Assembly: GCA_026770585.1 (NCBI GenBank)
Contig: MU647395.1
Span: 68,223-98,557 of the forward strand
From: Baffinella frigidus
Taxonomy: Eukaryota; Cryptophyceae; Cryptomonadales; Baffinellaceae
Direction: 5' to 3'
Length of the DNA: 30,335 nucleotides
Shown: positions 8,225 to 15,685 of the stretch, piece after piece
Numbering within the stretch: the stretch's first letter is position 1
Layout: the number at the start of each line of letters is the position of its first letter
Position numbers and translations under genes: made by a program
Notes under the pieces: model-generated
The model's input: the letters and a program-made list of their open reading frames with translations, nothing else
What the model was told of the DNA's origin: nothing
The model's database searches: none

Positions 8225-8560
8225 GATCTGTGAGTCACGACCCTACGCCCCCCCCCTCCCCTTCTCGCGATGCGCGGCGCAGCGCTGGACTTACGAAGGC
8301 ATCCAGGGAGGGGACATGGAGAAGGTGCGCGGTAGGAGCTTGAGCTGCCGGGCGCGTTGGGCGCCCCCCTGCCGCTCCGGGGCAGGCCAATCTGCGAAAG
8401 GGTAGTAAGGCAGAATCGAACCCTGCATGTGAACGCACCTGGAGCCTCGTGCTCACTTGAAGTTGATGTGCCACAAATTAGGGAATGCACCTGAATTTGG
8501 GACCTTGATAAGTCAAGGACCGCACACCGACTGCCGGTCCTTGATTTGTGCCAGCCACGC
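8225..8560 (+). repeat. Repeat D, copy 4
   Basis: About 336 bp, hairpin arms near 8510-8522 and 8535-8547. On the minus strand its middle reads GCAGGGTTCGATTCTGC, which resembles a tRNA T-arm. This is weak support for a tRNA-derived SINE; no convincing A box was seen. Confidence 0.75.
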
Positions 8561-8722
8561 GATGTCGCGCTACGACGAGCGGATTGTGGGTATCTGAGGC
8601 CTAAGTGAACCTACTTTGGCGTCCGCGTAACCTTGCGTCCTTGAGTGCCCTTACGTGTAGAGCCTAGATACCCACTCTGTGGGATGCGGCTCCCTGTCGC
8701 GGAGCTCATCCCGGCGGGGAGC
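8552..8722 (+). pseudogene. Gene fragment homologous to exon 5624-5233, interrupted by a 97-bp insertion
   Basis: Bases 8552-8584 and 8682-8722 match the reverse complement of 5544-5618 (the MSRDDERMRLPVAELIPA segment). Between them lies an insertion at 8585-8681 flanked by GGAT on both sides; the intact paralog has GGAT once. An in-frame stop follows in the insertion, so this copy is non-coding as read. Confidence 0.65.
8585..8681. mobile_element. 97-bp MITE-like insertion with 4-bp target duplication
   Basis: Inverted repeats GTGGGTATCT (8586-8595) and AGATACCCAC (8666-8675) lie near its ends, and GGAT occurs directly on both sides (8581-8584, 8682-8685). The empty site exists in the paralog on the minus strand near 5584. 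It is too short to encode anything. Confidence 0.7.
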
Positions 8723-8782
8723 TGTTGTCTCTGTACAGACAGGGTGCAGCAAGAGCGTTGTTCAGAGAAGAGCAAGGCTCGG

Positions 8783-8900
8783 GACAGGGGCACCTCGCTG
8801 ATGAGGAACCGCCCCCCCCCTGGCTGCTACAGTAGGACTATGCCTACACTGTAGTGCCCTGTTGTGGCCCCAGGGGGGCTGGCGCTTTCTTACCCCTGTA
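8783..8900. mobile_element. MITE-A copy 6 with duplicated end
   Basis: ACAGGGGCACCTCGCTGAT at the left and TTACCCCTGTA at the right, the right arm shortened. The right end plus flank (TACCCCTGTAAAGCGTTTAATGAAA) is repeated directly at 8891 and 8919. Confidence 0.7.
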
Positions 8901-8943
8901 AAGCGTTTAATGAAATGGTACCCCTGTAAAGCGTTTAATGAAA

Positions 8944-9247
8944 AGCAAAGAGCATGTTTGGTGTCTACTTCCAGCGGCGAGCAGCGGCGTGGAGGAACCA
9001 CGGCAGATTGATGGAGGGGGTTGATCGCTTCGGGACCGTACCCTGGCACGGTGGTCAACTTTTGAAAACCAGACATGAGGGGAAATCGACTTTTGGCGAC
9101 CCCTTCCTGTGGACTCTAGAGTGGAAAGGTGAGGCCCGGTAAAGCATTTATTGAAAGGCAGAGAGGGTGCAGCAGGTTTGGGGTTCAGAGTTTAAACCCT
9201 GCACCCTTAGGGTTTAGGGTTTCAACCCTGAACCCGAACGCAGGGTT
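8944..9247. other. No firmly supported gene
   Basis: A plus-strand frame at 8954-9142 includes RRAAAWRNHGRLMEGVDRF after an AG at GTCTACTTCCAG, but codon bias is weak and no donor is obvious, so I do not call it. Telomere-like heptamers begin near 9178. Confidence 0.35.
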
Positions 9248-9313
9248 CTACTTGACATTGGCGAGGAATGCCAGGGCGGCGCGCAGGTCGTCGAGGTACA
9301 CGCGGTTCATAAC
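9248..9313 (-). CDS. Candidate terminal exon, function unknown
   Basis: 22 codons on the minus strand from CCTAG|GTT to TAG at 9250-9248. It contains NRVYLDDLRAALAFLANVK, with nearly every codon ending in G or C. The upstream intron is telomere-like (CCCTAAACCC...CCCTGCACCCTAG), C-rich on the coding strand. Telomere-like repeat also follows the stop. The rest of the gene should lie at higher coordinates, but I could not link another exon. The family is not recognised; it reads as the end of an amphipathic helix. Confidence 0.45.
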   Translation of the reverse strand, partial: VMNRVYLDDLRAALAFLANVK

Positions 9314-9319
9314 CTAGGG

Positions 9320-9372
9320 TGCAGGGTTTGGGGTTCATGGTTTGGGGTTAAGGGTTTAGGGTTTAGGGTTAA
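9320..9372 (-). repeat. Telomere-like array
   Basis: TTTAGGG and TTTGGGG heptamers, with mixed-orientation fragments at 9178-9245. They flank the 9248-9313 exon on both sides. Confidence 0.85.
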
Positions 9373-9428
9373 CGAGAGGCCATGTGACCATCTTCCTGCT
9401 CCGTATCCCATTCAACGTTGAGTACAGG

Positions 9429-9550
9429 CCCAGGGTACCTCGCGGGTATGGAGCCGTGGCCAAACCCAGGAACACCGTAGAGCCCTAGCTATCGCCATAG
9501 TTTAGGGTCCTAAGGGCCCGCGCCTCCTGATGAACGAGGTCCCCCTGTAC
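9429..9550. mobile_element. MITE-A copy 7, diverged
   Basis: GAGTACAGGCCCAGGGTACC at the left faces GAACGAGGTCCCCCTGTACTC at the right. The interior retains the TAGGGTCCTA-type block. Confidence 0.65.
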
Positions 9551-10480
9551 TCGCCAACAAGGAGAGTAACCGTAGTTCACAGGTTTGAACTTCTTGGTGT
9601 GAGTAACACCTTCATGCCGAAATCTCTCTTGACCCCCACCCTAGAGGGGACTTGCGGCCAATCCCGAATAACCCTTTATCGCAAAAGTTGACAGTATTTG
9701 TACCACTTCAATACTGAGAAGACATTTTTGTACCAGATCCATTCATCACGGGGGACTCCGATCGGAGTCCATCTCAAGGGGTGTTGACTTAAGAATGCTC
9801 AAAATACCATCATGCTCCTTCCAGGGTGGCTAGTCTCTCGTGATGCCTACCCCAACCGCGGTGCTTCATATCCCAACCCCAACCTCTCTGCGCCACGGGC
9901 TGGAAAATCGCGGAGGGGGTGTCACCAGAAGCTTCCGCGGCGGGGCATCCCCTCACTCTGCTTTACAAGTTCGCAAATCGCGGGGGGGGGGTTCACCAGA
10001 AGCTTCCGCGGTGGGGCATCCCCTCGCTCCTGCCCTGGCTCTTCCTCCTCCTCCTCTTCCTGCCAAGCGAGACACGCGCGTTGATGACTACCAACACGCC
10101 CGCTATGTATGCTCTGCGCTCACACACCACCACCACGCCCAAAAACCTACCGAGAGAGAGAGCAAGGTGCGGTGATTACGCTCTTCCTCCTCCTCCTCGC
10201 CCTGGAGAGAAAAGCGCGTCGATTACGGATCGATACCAACCCGGCCACCATGTGTTCCCTTCCGTAGAAGGACGGGAATTGGGGGGAACGCCTGCCCTGG
10301 ATCTTCTTCCTCCTCCTCCCGGAAAGAAAAGTGCAAGTATTACGGATCGATACCAACACGGCCACCATGTATTATGAAGTGAATTGGGGGGAACGCATGA
10401 TTAGCCATGTTGGTACCAGTGAAGGTCTCAGTCTCAATCTATGGCATGGCGAGTTTCTAGCAGCTCTGATGGCGTGGTCT
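9551..10480 (+). repeat. Locally duplicated region without a defined gene
   Basis: A 49-bp block (CACCAGAAGCTTCCGCGG and surroundings) occurs at 9904 and 9975. A second unit, pyrimidine-rich CTCTTCCTCCTCC followed by TACGGATCGATACCAACNCG, occurs three times near 10030, 10180 and 10290, and its end again near 12685. Plus-strand frames 9812-10377 are open through these repeats, but their amino-acid make-up follows the repeat. It may be a family of duplicated 3' splice regions. Confidence 0.6.
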
Positions 10481-10517
10481 AAAACCCTGAACCCTGAACC
10501 CTAAACCCTAAATCCTA
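10481..10517 (+). repeat. Telomere-like array, C-rich on plus
   Basis: Five heptamers CCCTGAA/CCCTAAA. They sit just upstream of the acceptor of the plus-strand exon 10543-10641, so they are again C-rich on the coding strand. Confidence 0.9.
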
Positions 10518-10542
10518 GGGGCGAGTGCTGGCACCACTGCAG

Positions 10543-10641
10543 GACAAGCTGTCCTGGTTCTGCCTGCTTTGGTTGCAAGCGATGCTCGACAAAGTGTGCG
10601 CTGCGTTACCCAAGTCCGCGTTGCGGGTCCTCCAGGGATAG
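10543..10641 (+). CDS. Candidate terminal exon, function unknown
   Basis: After GGCACCACTGCAG a frame of 32 codons runs to TAG at 10639-10641: a hydrophobic start (DKLSWFCLLWLQAML), then DKVCAALPKSALRVLQG. About four in five codons end in G or C. The opposite strand is also open, but with poorer third positions. It could be an amphipathic or membrane-associated helix at a C-terminus. Upstream exons are not identified. Confidence 0.4.
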   Translation, partial: DKLSWFCLLWLQAMLDKVCAALPKSALRVLQG

Positions 10642-10707
10642 TCGGGCCCGCCTCAAGAGTTGACTTTTGATCTGAAGTTGACTTTGTATTTGCGGCCAGT
10701 CCACACC

Positions 10708-10821
10708 TCACGGACCCTCAAAAGTCGCAATTGGGAGGGAAAAGAGAAAAGGGAGGGGTTCCCAGGTTACCTCGAATCCCAGGGCGTACATCACTTTGCC
10801 ACCCCCCACCAGACTCCCGAT
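10708..10821 (-). CDS. Candidate terminal exon, function unknown
   Basis: A strong acceptor (CGCTCTCCCTCTGGCAG) precedes IGSLVGGGKVMYALGFE. At that point GTAACC offers a donor (10770); if it is not used, the frame continues through a hydrophobic tail to a stop at 10708. The gene would be convergent with the plus-strand exon ending at 10641. No family is recognised; the glycine-rich turn followed by a hydrophobic stretch suggests a buried or membrane segment. Confidence 0.4.
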   Translation of the reverse strand: MGSLVGGGKVMYALGFEVTWEPLPFLFSLPIATFEGP

Positions 10822-10829
10822 CTGCCAGA

Positions 10830-11110
10830 GGGAGAGCGATTTATTGATACCACCATTGCCATCATGCATTCCCTCAAGGCTGCAACTCTCAGCATCTAAA
10901 GGACCAGTATGCCATGCTTTCACAGTTTGTATTCTTACTGAAAACCCCCACGGAGGCTAGGCGCCTACGCGACAATCCAGCGTTTTGATCATTCGAACTG
11001 CATTCTAGGCATAATGCACTGATCACAGCATGCCACACAGCGGGCTACCAAAGTGTTTCGGGAACAAGCCATAGGTTCATACGCACGTTCTCGATGAAAG
11101 GATTTCATGG
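10830..11110. other. No supported gene
   Basis: Mixed sequence without clear exons or repeats. Confidence 0.4.
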
Positions 11111-11430
11111 CGAGTTCAACCTCCGGTTGTCGGTAGGAACGCGGCGCTGCGCGCGGGAGAGCTCCGCGAGCGTTTACGTTGTAGGAGTTAGGGGTTGAGG
11201 GTGTAGGGTGTATAGGTTAGGGATTCGGGTTGGACGTTTGCGACGAAATCGGGGGTGCCGGTCGGGATCCGGCGTTGCGCGCGGGAGCGCTTGCCGCGCG
11301 AGGCTTTCAAGTGAGCACGGCGCGAGGCTTTCAAGTGTAGGATTTGTGGCTTAGTGTTCAGGGTTTATGGTTGAGGGTTGAAGGTCGCACCTTCTCCACA
11401 CACGCGGGGTTGTCGGTAGGGACGCGTCAG
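11111..11430 (-). pseudogene. Decayed tandem copies of an exon segment (RIPTDNPAFVENV type)
   Basis: Three degenerate minus-strand copies of the segment intact at 11520-11575 lie near 11120-11150 (RRVPTDNRR), 11228-11275 (RRIPTGTPDFVANV) and 11385-11425 (RVPTDNPACVEKV). They are separated by GC-rich and telomere-like spacer. They look like remains of repeated exon duplication. Confidence 0.5.
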
Positions 11431-11474
11431 GGGGCGCGAACAGGATGTTGCTCACCAAGCACGCTCTGCACCAC

Positions 11475-12677
11475 CCTGGCGTTCGCGTGTTTCTGGGTGC
11501 CGAACAAATGGCAGCAAGCATGGAAGGGCGGCGCACGTTTTCGACGAAGGCGGGGTTGTCGGTGGGGATGCGGCGCGGGGCGCGCGCGCGGGGTGTGAAG
11601 AGCACGTTCTTGATGATCGCGCACAGCGCTGTTCAGGGTTGGGGGTGTAGGGGTTGGGGTTTCGTGGTGTGTCGCAGGGGGTCGATGCATCCCCGGGGGT
11701 TGATTCGCCACAGGGGGGCACACCCGTGGTGTTGTGGGGGCACACCCGTTGAGTCAGCACGTAACACGAGAGGTGTGGGGCGTGGGGTGTGAAGAGGACG
11801 TTCTTGATGATCGCGCAGAGCGCCGCACCCCAGGAGGTTAATTCAGCACAGGAGGGTACCGCCGTTGAGACAGCATATGACACCTAGCACTGCCTCACTC
11901 GAGTTGGCCGACTTCTCTCAAGTTGGCGTGCTGGGTCTGCGGTACAAACCCGTCAACTTGGGAACAAAAAAGAGCCCGAGCGCACGAAATTGGCGAGTGC
12001 GAATAGACTGAGACAGAGGAAGACCTTGGGCGCGCTCCGCATTAGCGGATAGAGACCAGCCTCGTGGCTGAGGCTGCTTCACCACGTTGCGAGGGTGTCG
12101 CCGCTTCTTCTCTCCAATGCAAAGGGAGAGGAGGGAGGCACCTTGGGCAGCGTGGCGCGTGGCGTCGGGAGTGTTGGACATCACCACCTCTCCGCACGCC
12201 GCCTGCACATCAAATCAGTTTGTGAGCATCATCACAGCATCAGTACATCATCGCCACGCCATCAGCTGAGCATCAGAACAATGTAGAGGTCCACCTCTCC
12301 ACACGCCGCCTGCAAATCAAATGTTTGTTTCAACCAAATCAGTTTGTTTCAATCAAAACAGTCTCCGCACTGCATCCGCAAACCCACAGCACAGCATCAG
12401 ATTTGCATTGGTGTTGGACGTGTAACGCGTCAACGAGTATGATCAAGTTGCACCGGAGTAGCGTCAAGATAAAGACATGCATGCCCTCTAGCTCTGTCAC
12501 AGTCTTTTTGGGCTCACCAATCTGGTGAGCCCAGGCTTGCTCCCGCTCCCAAGTTGACGAGGTTGTACCGCAAACCCAGCATGTCAACTTGAGAAAAGTC
12601 GGCCAGCACGAGTGAGGCAGAGCTGGGACCAGGACTTCTTTAGCGAAAGACAAGCCGATCACGGCGTGATGCAAGAC
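11475..12677 (-). CDS. Multi-exon gene with two MITE-B introns, function unknown
   Basis: Exons in coding order: 12677-12630 (VLHHAVIGLSFAKEVL), 12491-12420 (LEGMHVFILTLLRC then NLIILVDALH), 12202-12142 (AACGEVVMSNTPDATRHAAQ), 12073-12025 (LSHEAGLYPLMRSAPK), 11883 to about 11768 (VSYAVSTAVPSCAELTSWG then ALCAIIKNVLF), 11628-11475 (ALCAIIKNVLFTP again, then RIPTDNPAFVENVRR). Junctions 1-2, 2-3 and 4-5 are 0/0. Junction 3-4 does not match as drawn, so an exon or boundary is missing there. The last two exons share a duplicated start and may be alternatives. The product looks largely helical, perhaps HEAT-like, but I do not recognise it. The first and fourth introns are MITE-B elements 4 and 3. 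Confidence 0.45.
11887..12018 (-). mobile_element. MITE-B copy 3, forming an intron
   Basis: 132 bp between ACTGCCTCACTCGAG and GACTGAGACAGAG. On the minus strand, exon 12073-12025 ends CCCAAG, GTCTTC follows, and then the element. After it only GCTAG separates it from the next in-frame exon at 11883. The flanking reading frames are phase 0 on both sides. Confidence 0.75.
12180..12330. repeat. Tandem duplication of an intron 3' end with exon start
   Basis: The block reading on minus as TTTGATNTGCAGGCGGCGTG ends at 12202 and again near 12315. The second copy stops after GGAGAG. Both keep the acceptor. Confidence 0.65.
12492..12622 (-). mobile_element. MITE-B copy 4, forming an intron
   Basis: Inverted ends AGCTCTGTCACAG / AGTGAGGCAGAGCT. 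On the minus strand only GTCCCAG separates exon 12677-12630 from it, and the next exon begins immediately after ...GACAGAG. The total intron is 138 nt, phase 0/0. This is the cleanest case that the element is the intron. Confidence 0.8.
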
Positions 12678-12742
12678 CTCTTGATACCAACACGCCCGCC
12701 ATATAACCCCCCCTCCCCGGAGGCTGGGAACTAGACAGAGGT

Positions 12743-12899
12743 CCTACGCGGTGGACTACGGACCTTTCATGAACAGTCAATTTGCCCCGAGGTAATTAAC
12801 TTGCTGTTTGACTTGCTTTTACGATTTTTGTCAAGCAAATTTGGTCACGTTACCCCCTGGAATGCAGCCCCAACGAAATGCTCGTGGTCCACCATGTGG
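12743..12899. mobile_element. MITE-F copy 2
   Basis: CGGTGGACTACGGACCTTTC at the left, TCGTGGTCCACCATGTGG at the right, internal CAAATTTGGTCACGTTACCC shared with copies 1 and 3. Confidence 0.7.
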
Positions 12900-13017
12900 T
12901 GACTCAACAGGGAGGAGGTGAATCAAGGACATACCTGGAGGTCTTTCAGGCGCTTGTCTGCCATGTCCTGCCGCGACCCCTCCAACGTGTCAGCCGATTA
13001 CCGTTTCGTGTGTGAGG

Positions 13018-13135
13018 TTTAGGGTTTGGGGTTTGGGGTTTGGGGTGTGGGGTTTGGGGTGTGGGGTTTGGGGTTTGTGGTTTGGAGGTTAGGGTTCAGG
13101 ATTCAGGGTTTAGGGTTGAGGGTTTGAAGGAGGAC
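13018..13135 (-). repeat. Telomere-like array
   Basis: TTTGGGG and TTTAGGG variants. On the minus strand it follows directly the donor GTCCTCC of exon 13205-13136. Confidence 0.9.
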
Positions 13136-13205
13136 CTGGAGTGCGATGGCCATTTCCATGGTGAGTTCCTCCCCCCCCTCCGTCATTGGCTCGTCCACCC
13201 ACTGC
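13136..13205 (-). CDS. Candidate exon with duplicated neighbours
   Basis: Minus-strand exon ending at CTCCAG|GTCCTCC, with the open frame NDGGGEELTMEMAIALQ. A related piece ends at GGGAAG|GTCCTCAAACC (13274) and a third lies near 13400-13425. The three share CCAGTGACGGAGGGAGGG, and the poly-G run shifts the frame between copies, so at most one may be functional. The start boundary is not resolved. The family is not recognised. Confidence 0.3.
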
Positions 13206-13437
13206 ATCCCCATTCACGGTTTAGCGCCAACCACCGTTGAGGGTTTAGCTGGTAGGGTTCAGGGTTTGAGGACCTTCCCTCCCTCCGTCACTGGCTTTTT
13301 CTCCTACTGCAACCACCGTGTATCGTTTAGTGCCAACCACCGGTAAAGGTTAAGTGGCACCGACCACCGTTGGGCGGTTCGTGCCATGTGATCAGAGCCC
13401 CCCCCCTCCCTTCGTCACAGGCTCTTCATTGACGGAG

Positions 13438-13505
13438 GGGGTGTAGGGTGTAGGGTGCAGGGTGTAGGGTGTAGGGTTGAGGGTTGAGGGTTCAGGGTTT
13501 CGGGG
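13438..13505 (-). repeat. Telomere-like array, GTGTAGG/TTGAGGG type
   Basis: Short homogenised blocks of GGGTGTA and GGGTTGA. Confidence 0.85.
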
Positions 13506-14156
13506 GTGGTCTTCTGCAGCCCTGCTCGCATCGCACACAGACACTTGCTTCGTGCGAACCAAGCTGTGTATCAACATTTCTCTCTGCGGTTCCCTGCGTT
13601 TTACCCACTGCCATGATACCGACCACCGTCCAGGGTTTAGCGGTTAGGGTTCCGGGGTGAGGGATGGGGGATGGGTGTATCCCCCAATATGGGTAGTGGC
13701 AGTTTCTTGTCTTAGGATTCGACCGGTGATAACGCGGTTATTTTCCCAAGCTCGCCTCATGTCTGCGCCGTGCATTTCTCTTTCGAATAAAATCAACACG
13801 TGTCAATAAGTGAGGACGGACCCTAGGACGGGCCCGCCTCGGGCCCGTCCTCACACTGGGACTGTCCCTGTGTTATCCTCCTCTTTGTTGTTGTTGTTGT
13901 TCTTTATTACTATCGATACAGGCCCCAGGTAGGCCCTCACGCCTTGAGTTGAGTCATACAAAAGGCTCTTGTTTATGACCCTCCAAGGACTCACCCGGTG
14001 CGGGGGGGGCAGGTGGGTGGAGGTGAAAGATGAACACGCACCGTCCCTAGGGAGGTCCGATGCTCCCGACTAGCCCTACTGCTTTCCCGGTGCGGGAGGG
14101 AGGGTAGGTGCGGGGAGGTGCAAGAGAGCTTCAGGTACAGCAAGGCGTAGTTTCGG
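13506..14156. other. No supported gene; contains a strong hairpin
   Basis: A perfect 12-bp palindromic pair with a 3-base loop lies at 13825-13851 (AGGACGGGCCCG / CGGGCCCGTCCT), with a diverged relative near 18295-18315. GTTGTTGTT triplets lie at 13887-13900. A duplicated CCCGGTGCGGG block lies near 13995 and 14088. Confidence 0.5.
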
Positions 14157-14376
14157 GGTTGAGGGTTGAGGGTTGAGGGTATAGGGTATAGGGTTTGGGG
14201 TTTGGGGTTTAGGGTTTAGGGTTTAGGGTTTAGGGATTTGGGTTTAGGGTTTAGGTTTTAGGGTTCAGGGTATATGGTTCAGGGTTTAGGATTTATGGTC
14301 CAGGGTTTAGGGTTCAGGGTTTCGGGTTCAGGGTCACGGGTCACGGGTCACGGTTTTAGGGTTTAGGGTTTGGGGT
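14157..14376 (-). repeat. Telomere-like array, long
   Basis: About thirty heptamers with patches of single variants (TTGAGGG, TTTAGGG, TCACGGG). It directly follows, and supplies the stop codon for, the exon 14444-14377. Confidence 0.95.
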
Positions 14377-15282
14377 TTAGGGCTTGGCTGCGGCGACCTT
14401 CTTTACTGGCTCAGCCTTGACAGCCCCGCCACTCCGCGCTGCCTCTGTGCATTCGCATCGCGCAGGGTTAGGGTGTGGGGCTTGGGGTTTGGGGTTTGGG
14501 GTTTGGGGTTTGGGGTTTGGGGTTTGGAGTTGAGGGTTTAGGGTTTCGGGTTTCGGGGGTTTCGGGTTTCGGGTTTCGAGCCTAGGGTTTAGATTTTAGT
14601 GATCAGGGTTTAGGGTGTAGGGGCTTACGACGAGTCAAAGGCGAAGACGTGGGTGCCGTGCTCCTCCGGGTTTACGTTTGGTGTTTAGGGTTAGAGGTTT
14701 AGGGTTTAGGGTTTAGGGTTTAGGGTTTAGGGTTTATGGTTTAGGGTTTATGGTTTAGAGTTTGACACCTCGCTCTCGCTCGTCAACCTCCGCCATCCGC
14801 ACCCGCGCCTCCGCTCTCTCCTGTTTGGTGCTTGGGGTTTGGGGTTTGGTGTGGGGTTTGGGTTTTGGGTTTTGGGTTTTGGGGTTTGGGGTTTGGGGTT
14901 TGGGGTTTGGGGTTTGGGGTTTGGGTTTGGTGTTTAGTGTTTGGGGTGTGGGATGTGGGGTGTGGGTTGTGGGGTGTGGGGTGTTGGGTGTGGGGTTTGG
15001 GGTGTGGGGTTTGGGGTGTGGAGTGTGGGGTTTGGGGTGTGGTTTGGGGTGTGTGGTTTGGTGTTTGGTGTTTGGTGTTTGGTGTTTGGTGATTGGGGTG
15101 TGGGGTGTGTGGTGCGAGGTGTGGGGTGTGGGGTTTGGGGTGTGGTGTTTGGTGTTTGGTGTCTCAGGTTTGGTGTTTCGTGTTCAGGGTTTGGGTTTCA
15201 GGGGTTAGGGGTTGGGGTTTCGGGTTGAGGACGGACCTCCTCCTCCTTGGCAGCCTTCGCGCGTACCTCCTCCTCCCGCGCG
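14377..15282 (-). CDS. C-terminal exons of a coiled-coil protein
   Basis: Exons in coding order: 15282-15237 (AREEEVRAKAAKEEE), 14820-14769 (ERAEARVRMAEVDERER), 14444-14377 (AARSGGAVKAEPVKKVAA then AKP and TAA). Phases join 0/0 and 1/2, giving one continuous charged helix rich in Glu, Arg and Ala, then a lysine/alanine tail. This is typical of a coiled coil, but the family is not identifiable. Each intron is filled with telomere-like repeat. The acceptor of the first exon is preceded by a pure CT/CA microsatellite acting as pyrimidine tract. The stop TAA belongs to the first CCCTAAA unit. Upstream exons must lie above 15523. Confidence 0.5.
14466..14628 (-). repeat. Telomere-like array with TTTGGGG and TTTCGGG patches
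   Basis: Homogenised runs of TTTGGGG (14478-14530) and GTTTCGG (14540-14578), within the intron between exons 14820-14769 and 14444-14377. Confidence 0.9.
14629..14663 (-). CDS. Possible small cassette exon
   Basis: Reads EHGTHVFAFDS between GGAG and a good donor GTAAGC, with third positions almost all G/C. Its phases (0 in, 2 out) do not fit between its neighbours, so it may belong to another gene or be chance. Confidence 0.25.
14680..14768 (-). repeat. Telomere-like array
   Basis: Near-perfect TTTAGGG run at 14697-14735. On the minus strand it follows donor GTGTCAAACTC of exon 14820-14769. Confidence 0.9.
14829..15229 (-). repeat. 400-bp array of TTTGGGG / TGTGGGG heptamers
   Basis: Patchwise homogenised variants: GGGTTTT, GGGGTTT, GGGGTGT, GGTGTTT. 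Because TTTGGGG lacks stop codons, the plus strand shows 86-148-residue frames of WGLGFGV repeats; these are artefacts. On the coding (minus) strand the array is the intron between exons 15282-15237 and 14820-14769. Confidence 0.95.
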
Positions 15283-15285
15283 CTG

Positions 15286-15396
15286 CCGAGAGAGAGAGAA
15301 AAAGTGTGTGTGAGAGAGCGAGAGAGAGAGAGTGTGTGTGTGTGAACGAGAGAGCGAGAGAGAGAGTGTGTGTGTGTGAGAGAGAGAGCGAGAGAG

Positions 15397-15428
<32 letters not shown>

Positions 15429-15525
15429 AGCGAGAGAGAGAGAGAGTGAGTGTGTGTGTGTGTGAGAGAGAGAGAGAGCGAGAGAGAGAGTGTGTGTGTG
15501 GGAGAGAGAGAGAAAGAGAGAGATG
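15286..15525. repeat. GA/GT compound microsatellite
   Basis: Alternating (GA)n and (GT)n blocks with periodic GAGC interruptions, about 240 bp. On the minus strand it is (CT)n(CA)n ending CTCTCTCTCGGCAG, directly upstream of exon 15282-15237. Confidence 0.95.
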
Positions 15526-15685
15526 TCCATAGAGACGGGGTTTAGGGCGCAACTCCGTTGGGGTTCCAGGGATCAGGATTCAAGCAGAACCGCCACCGAG
15601 GGTTGAGGGTTTACTGTTGACACGGCGAGGACGTACGGGCATCACGGTGCGTGTGGTGCGCACGTCTCGAAAAAGACGGTCAGAG
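15526..15685. other. Spacer between two minus-strand genes
   Basis: No exon seen. Short telomere-like fragments lie at 15536-15545 and 15596-15615. It should hold the 3' end of the upstream gene and upstream exons of the coiled-coil gene. Confidence 0.4.

Noticed and set aside
8395-8430. tRNA gene in repeat D (T-arm-like sequence on minus)
   Set aside because: No acceptor stem, D-arm or anticodon arm could be placed around it.
14762-15228. Long plus-strand frames made of WGLGFGV-type repeats
   Set aside because: They are translations of TTTGGGG/TGTGGGG heptamers, which lack stop codons. No independent coding signal, and minus-strand exons with good splice sites flank the array.
15198-15552. 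Minus-strand frames of SLSLSHTHTH repeats
   Set aside because: Translation of the CT/CA microsatellite. Only the short exon at 15282-15237 has a splice-supported signal.
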